This document shows positions 58,661 through 64,000 of a DNA stretch of 64,000 nucleotides, in pieces. Source of the stretch: Ailanthus altissimus (Eukaryota > Streptophyta > Magnoliopsida > Sapindales > Simaroubaceae); the NCBI GenBank assembly GCA_946807835.1, contig OX327684.1:14036501-14100500 (forward strand). Direction: 5' to 3'. Both the position numbers and the translations under genes were made by a program. The notes below the pieces were generated by a model, which worked only from the letters and a program-made list of their open reading frames with translations, did no database searches and was not told the origin of the DNA. Position 1 is the stretch's first letter; each line of letters starts with the position of its first letter.

Positions 58661-61600
58661 CTAGTTTTCAAATATAACATAAAAGATGTCAACCAAAGCT
58701 TGTTCCAATTCAACATCAGTCATTTCTGGGGAAAAAGAAAAGAAGCAATAATCTAATTATCATTTTCATATGATTGAAGCTAACATGTAGAAATCAAATA
58801 AATTTAATATTAATTGAAATAAATAAAAATTGAATTTTAAATCCTCCTATTGATAGACTTAAGGGTGGGCAAGAAGAGACGTGCAAAAGCAAGTAAAATA
58901 AAGTGAAATGAAATCCACAACTTGTTAGTCATTTTGAGCCATGAGGGTTCCTAAAAGGGCCAGCTGGCAAAACGGGTCCAATTTCAACTCTGGCACGGGC
59001 TCACGTGACAGTGACACAATGATGCCACGTTCCTTATTTTAGACATTTACTAGGTTTAGGGCATGCAATCAAGTGTGGCCAGATGTAATCATAAATCAAT
59101 GTACATACCCGGGTTAGGAGCGATTGATGCAGATTTGGACATAATAGCGGGGACCGTTGTCATGGGGCCGGTGGTAGTTGGAGGGAAGATGTGTGCCGGT
59201 AGGCCCATTGTCTGTGATTGATGGAAGTGGTAAAGAGGGTACATTGGCATCAATGTGTTGGCACCCACGATAGGTTGCCCCGGATACATCTGGGAGAAAT
59301 GCCCGTTCATGTAGGACCCCCCGGTGTAGCTTAGCTTCTGTGTACCATCGGGGGAGAAAATACCAACCAATTATATGTTAATGTTTGTCCAAAATAAAAA
59401 CATAAATATGTCAATTTACACCGTAAAAACTAAAAAGCGCAAAACATGATAAGTGTGGCTGTTTTTTTTTCAACGTTTGGAAGATTTCAAACGAAAATCC
59501 TAGGGAGAATATAGAAACCATTCATTTTTTTACTGTATTTCAGGTAAATAATATAATGAATTCTCGTGATATATCCTAAATCAAAATGTCTTCAATATTA
59601 TTTTAATTTACTTTTTTTAATTTTTAAACTGTAATTTTAACGGGTTCATGCACATCTCATATTAATTAAAATATCAACTTTAAAGTGTGGCAATATACTT
59701 GAAAAATACGTTGGAGAGTGTTTTATTTTTAAATATCTCGAAAATAGCTTGTAAAGATTTTTCTAAAAATAAAAATTAAATTGTATAAAATAAAACAGAA
59801 AGCAGCTATTTGAAAATACTTTTACGATAATGACAATAAAAATAAAAGTGCACTCTAAAATGATGGAGAATGGTGATTGGTTGTTTCTTGACCTTTCGAT
59901 CGTGGATGGACCAACTTTAACATGGATTGAGGAATGATTATCATGTTAAAGTGCTTGATGCAAACCTAAATGTGGTTTGGTGGAGCATTAATAACGCAAA
60001 AACCTTGGTAAACTAAAGGTTTTTTTTTTTTAAATAATCATAATTTTGGATATTTAACTAATTTAATTATTTATGAAATTTTTTAATTTTTTTGATTAAA
60101 AACTTAATGAATAGATTTTTTTATATTTTAATAGTACTTTTACGGTGAAAAATATTATTATAATTATTTTATTTTATTTTATTATGTATGACAGAATTAA
60201 TTTATATCATTTATAATAAATAAAACAAATATAACTTTAATAAAAAATTACAAATTTAAGTTTAAATAAATATAATTATAATTTTTAATAAATAATATAA
60301 ATTAAGAATAATATTAAGAATAAATAAAAACAAAATATGTATTATAAATAATAAATTAAAAAATAAAAAGGACAAATTTCGGGGAATACAAAATATTAAT
60401 GCTCGCAATATGAGCACAATATTTTATATTGCACCCAATCCATCTATATTACGCACAATGTATTTTATCGCGTCTTTAATGTGGGCGCGATAAAAATTAT
60501 CGCATTCTTAATATAAGTGTAATTTTTTTTACTGTACCTTAATATAGGTCACGATTTTTTTTATTGTGCTCTCAACATAAACATAATATTTTTTATTGCA
60601 CCACTAATATGAGCGCGACATTTTTTAATTGCATCACTTATGTGAACACAATATTTTTCTGTCGCACTTTAATATTTTAATTTAATTATATTATCTATTT
60701 AAATTATGTATTAATATGTATAAAATAAATATAATTTTAATAATAAATAATTTTTATTTTAAATTTAAAATATTACTGTATCAATACTGTTCATTGTCAC
60801 CTATACTGTCGGTGTAACTGTTTTTTTAAAAAAAAAAGTGTAGAGATACTAGTAAATTGATGAAAGAATATTTTTATTAATTTTAAATTTTTAACTAAAA
60901 AAATTAAAAAATTTCGTAGATAATTAAATTAATTAAACCTAGCTATTTACATAATTTTCCTAAGCTAAATCTATGTAACTTGCAACAGTGGGAGATCAGT
61001 GACTGTGAGGACACATGAATCATTACGAGAGTGCAATTGTACAAAATCTAATCCAGATCATCAACTTACATGGTTGTAAGAACTGACATCAGTACCGATG
61101 TAGGTGGGAGAGTACCTGAAAAGAGCAGCAATCCAGTGAGACGCAACCTATTATAACAAAGTACACCTTGGCAAAGAGAGAGAAACAAGTGGGGCATACC
61201 CATAGAAAGGAACAGCCTGATGATGCTGATGATGAAACGGCGTTGCAGGTGTCCCCGCCTGATAGTACCACTGCACGTGATTGGCTAGAGCTGATGACGT
61301 GGATCTCGGTCCAACGTTGGATCCTTCGTGATTGAGCCAACGTTAGATTGAATACAATGACACCAAAGAAATAAATTACGCGAATATAATTTTCTGAAGC
61401 TACATTTACCATGTTGAGGAGGGGTGGTTGAAGCCGACCTGGGGCGGCGGGCGCCGAGTGAGGCCAGGTTGCAGTTGGCTCGGCGGCCATTGATGATCGG
61501 CGTGGCGTCTTCGCAAGCCTTCTTAGCGGCTTCAGCTTCCTTAAACGTAACCTGAAAAGAATTTACAAAATAAATAAATAAGCTCACAAATACATGGGTC

Positions 61601-61848
61601 TCATTTTTGCTAATGACGAAAGTGATGATCCCATGCAACAAGATGCAAGATGACGTAGAGAGACTTACGAATCCGTAGCCCTTGGATCTGCCGGTGACTT
61701 TGTCGGAGATAATGACAGCTTCAAGGATCTCACCGTACTTCTCAAAGTGTTCTCTCATGGCTTCTTTCGGGGTCTCCCATGCTAAGCCTCCGACAAACAC
61801 TTTGGTCAGTGTCGTGTCACCGAACTGCCCAATATTGTAGTTGGTCAT
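58661..61848 (-). CDS. ARP1: RRM RNA-binding protein, ARP1-like
   Basis: Proposed exons, in order: 61,848-61,669; 61,551-61,410; 61,323-61,200; 61,115-61,070; 59,337-59,109; and, less surely, 58,725-58,661. All boundaries are GT-AG and frame-consistent, giving about 261 residues. One RRM covers about 15-90: RNP2 is VFVGGL (17-22) and RNP1 is KGYGFVTF (about 56-63), split by intron 1. The region after RNP1, CEDATPIINGRRANCNLASLG, and the tails HHQAVPFYGYSPTY and GGSYMNGH, closely follow Arabidopsis ARP1 (ABA-regulated RNA-binding protein, At3g54770), linked to ABA-controlled germination. The low-complexity C-terminus is Q/H/P/Y-rich. The start lies just after a CT-rich leader. If intron 5 were retained, the protein would end MYIDL at 59,089. 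Confidence 0.88.
60395..60683. repeat. Degenerate 32-33 bp tandem repeat in ARP1-like intron 4
   Basis: Seven or more diverged units resembling gcgcgayatttttyattgca then ycattaatatgag. Several are palindromic, such as gcgcgataaaaattatcgc near 60,484. Such repeats resemble subterminal arrays of CACTA/Spm transposons, but no CACTA end was found nearby. Confidence 0.6.
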
Positions 61849-62035
61849 CGTATTCTTCTCTGAAAAGGAAAAAATGAACCCTAACAGAACTGAATTGAGA
61901 GCAAACTAAGCCTTAAAACTCAGAAACTGGGTTTATGTCTGAAGAAGAATGAGAAAGGGAAATGGGTTTGTAAGAGACGAGAGAGAGAACAAGCTTTTGG
62001 TGGGAGAGAAGAGGAGGGTAGATATAAGGAGAGAT
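61849..62035 (-). promoter_or_regulatory. 5'-UTR and candidate TATA box of the ARP1-like gene
   Basis: Minus strand: a CT-rich leader (ctctctctcgtctc, around 61,978-61,990) precedes the ATG by about 130 bases. A weak TATA-like sequence CCTTATATC lies at 62,021-62,029. Position and composition fit a plant core promoter, but the match is modest. Confidence 0.35.
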
Positions 62036-62340
62036 TAGGGGAATAAAGAAATGGAGAAAAACAGGACAGAGAGGCAGACAGATAGATAGATGGGATGGGA
62101 TAGGACTTTGGCTTAGGACTAATTGGGAGTGTTTATGAACGTGATTACACCCACACATTCACATATTTACAAGTCTTTTCATTTCACATTCTCTTCTTCT
62201 TATTCATGTGCTTGCGCTTCTGTTTTATCATCAGTTCTTGTACTAATGCCTTATTATTACTTGTACATTTTTATTCTTGCGTGCGAGTGGAAACTGAAAA
62301 GGGTAATGCTTTTTTTTATTTATAAATTTAATTTAATTTA

Positions 62341-62495
62341 ATTTTATTTTATTAATGTTGCCTCTAGCCAGTTAATTTTGCAGCTATATATAACAAAAAA
62401 AAAATACCCTTTACCCTTTTATTTTATTTTATTAATGTTGCCTCTAGCCACTTAATTTTGCAGTTATATATAACAAAAAATAACATTTACCCTTT
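62341..62495. repeat. 80-bp tandem duplication
   Basis: The block attaatgttgcctctagcca occurs at 62,351 and 62,431, and both copies continue ttaattttgcag then tatatataacaaaaaa. The few differences indicate a fairly recent duplication. Confidence 0.9.
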
Positions 62496-62582
62496 CTTTA
62501 GAGGGTGGACATTATTTTCGAATTCGACCAGTCTCAAAATAATAATTGAGTTCAGAAAATAAATAAAACAAAACTATAAAAA

Positions 62583-63015
62583 AAATGGGTTCGGGTCGGG
62601 TTGGGAAATTTTCGAACCCAAACGAAAATTCCCGACCCAAACCTATTTTTTTAAATTTTATTTCATTTATTATTTTTAAAAAATTAAATTTGAAAATTTT
62701 CGAACCGTCCCTACCTGATTCGTTTCGAACAGTCTCGAATTGTCCCGACCCATCCTGAACCCGAATTAAAATTACGTCATTTCAAAATAATTTTTTTAAA
62801 AAAAAAATTCAAGATTTTCTGACCAGACCCGACCTGTTCCAAATCCGAATTAAAATTACGTCGTTTCAAAATAATTTCTTTTTTAAAAAAAATTAGGATT
62901 TCTCGACCCGACCCATCCCACCCCGACGTCGGGTCAGGATTTGTCCCTACTCGAAATGTGTCCCGATTGGGTTCGAGTAGGGGTCAAGAATTCCCGAATC
63001 CAAAATTTCTTACCC
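62583..63015. repeat. Region rich in GGGTCGGG/CCCGACCC repeats
   Basis: Many variants of cgacccgacc and gggtcgggttggg on both strands separated by A/T tracts, ending ttacccctaa near 63,019. This pattern is typical of non-autonomous hAT-like MITEs in plants, but clean terminal repeats and target duplications were not resolved. Confidence 0.45.
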
Positions 63016-64000
63016 CTAAATTTCCTAACAAATTAAAATTACTATATCTTTAATATTCAAATGTTTGTAATGTTGTTGGGAAAAATTATGTGATATTTGG
63101 CACATTCATAAGAATCTAACTTGGTATTTAGGCCAAGTTTATTCATGGATAGTTTGGCCCCAAATGAACTATTTCAATAGATTGAGTACTGGTGAAAATA
63201 TTTAGGTCTCCATCACTTAACTTAAAAAGATTATTGAGTGGGATCCTAGTCAAAACATGTGTTGCCACTCAGTATCATTGTCTAAGGATACATCATTACG
63301 GGCTAAGTCACCAGCCACATCATCATAAGGCCACTAATATGTGCCACATCAACAATGTTCAGGCTCTACTACGTCACCATTAAGTCCCCCTAAGTAGTCC
63401 AGCTGGAAACACATCAGATGATGACTAGACTAGAGGATAAATTGTGATAACAAAAATCTCTAAAGGGCTAATGACAAGTCTCTATATCAGTATGCACAAG
63501 CTCTTGCTCTTCACTGACATATAGGTTAGAAACTATCTAGAGTTATCGAACAGGTCCATCACTGAATTTGTTGATCCTATAGGGACAAAGTCTGTTGACA
63601 CCTCGGTGCTCCTAGTTCACCAACTCGAGCTAACTACTTTAAAAGTGACTAATCAGAAATATACCTAACACTTTATACGTCAGAAAAGGTCTAATTATCT
63701 TTTTACCCCTTCTGAGCAAGTTATCTAAAATGCCTTTTTTTGATAGGACCATTCTCTTTTTGTGTTTCATTATGTGTTGCCCTTGAGGAGTAATCTCCAA
63801 ATTAGCTCACTCCAAACTTAAGTTTAATCTCCAATTTTGAAAATGATAAGAAAGAGCTCGAACTAAGGCAATAACTTTAGTAAAAGAAAATTTCTCCCCA
63901 TTCTTTCTAAAGACTTTACACTCTCTAGAGAAAATAAACCTTAGGGAATATTCTCTACTCAGCAACCATCTGATTTGACCATCGAAGAGCCATCTTCAGC
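63016..64000. other. Unassigned sequence, possibly part of an LTR retrotransposon
   Basis: No coding domain recognised. Composition is less AT-rich than the flank, and the terminal portion (63,890-64,000, with ctctctagagaaaataaacc) resembles the R-U5 part of large plant LTRs. The region runs off the window, so it cannot be bounded. Confidence 0.3.

Noticed and set aside
62123..62341. 72-codon open frame upstream of the ARP1-like gene
   Set aside because: Divergent position, low complexity, no domain and no splice or promoter context. Treated as chance.
1..64000. tRNA, rRNA, snoRNA or microRNA genes and NBS-LRR or other disease-resistance clusters
   Set aside because: No sequence with a convincing tRNA/rRNA signature or such protein domains was recognised by reading; a dedicated scan such as tRNAscan-SE or Infernal was not possible.

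Overview
The window is nuclear DNA from a flowering plant, most likely a eudicot. It has long AT-rich stretches, GT-AG introns, dense Ty1/copia and Ty3/gypsy LTR retrotransposons primed by initiator tRNA-Met, MULE and hAT DNA transposons, and protein relatives that are closest to Arabidopsis genes. I cannot name the species. There are two apparently intact host genes, both on the minus strand: a large PWWP-domain chromatin protein of the PDP type (22,776-27,416) and an ABA-regulated RNA-binding protein of the ARP1 type (58,661-61,848). A third host gene, a pentatricopeptide-repeat (PPR) gene resembling Arabidopsis At2g16880, is a pseudogene.

Layout. 1-4,920: right part of a decayed copia element (copia-1). 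A solo LTR with a 5-bp target duplication sits exactly at its reverse transcriptase YVDD site. 5,590-16,447: the PPR pseudogene, split by a 9.4-kb minus-strand copia element (copia-2, 5,732-15,090). The left LTR of copia-2 itself carries a 1.18-kb MULE-like element with a 10-bp target duplication. An LTR fragment cuts off the PPR 3' end at 16,448. 17,390-19,415: decayed MuDR-type transposase. 20,900-27,890: the PWWP gene with a 5'-UTR intron and candidate spliced 3'-UTR exons. 28,190-30,330: hAT-like elements and a 186-bp tandem duplication.

30,557-52,891: a three-level nest. Copia-3 is interrupted inside RNase H by a 12.4-kb gypsy element (36,894-49,273, target duplication ATAAG). The gypsy element is interrupted after its protease by a solo LTR (40,981-43,220, target duplication TATGT), and it also carries a roughly 280-bp insert that looks mitochondrial. 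53,270-56,510: a fourth, reduced copia relic. 56,681-56,820: a piece of chloroplast atpA. 58,661-62,030: the ARP1-like gene, whose longest intron holds a degenerate 32-33 bp tandem repeat. 62,340-64,000: repeats and unassigned sequence.

The solo LTRs, the copia-1/2/3 LTRs and the truncated LTR fragments belong to one related set of long (2.0-2.5 kb) copia LTRs, so a single lineage has repeatedly inserted into its own relics. Every transposon coding region seen here is broken. The most unusual signals are a motif repeated four times in the untranslated leaders of two copia copies, the organelle-derived inserts, and a 63-residue tandem repeat in the PWWP protein.
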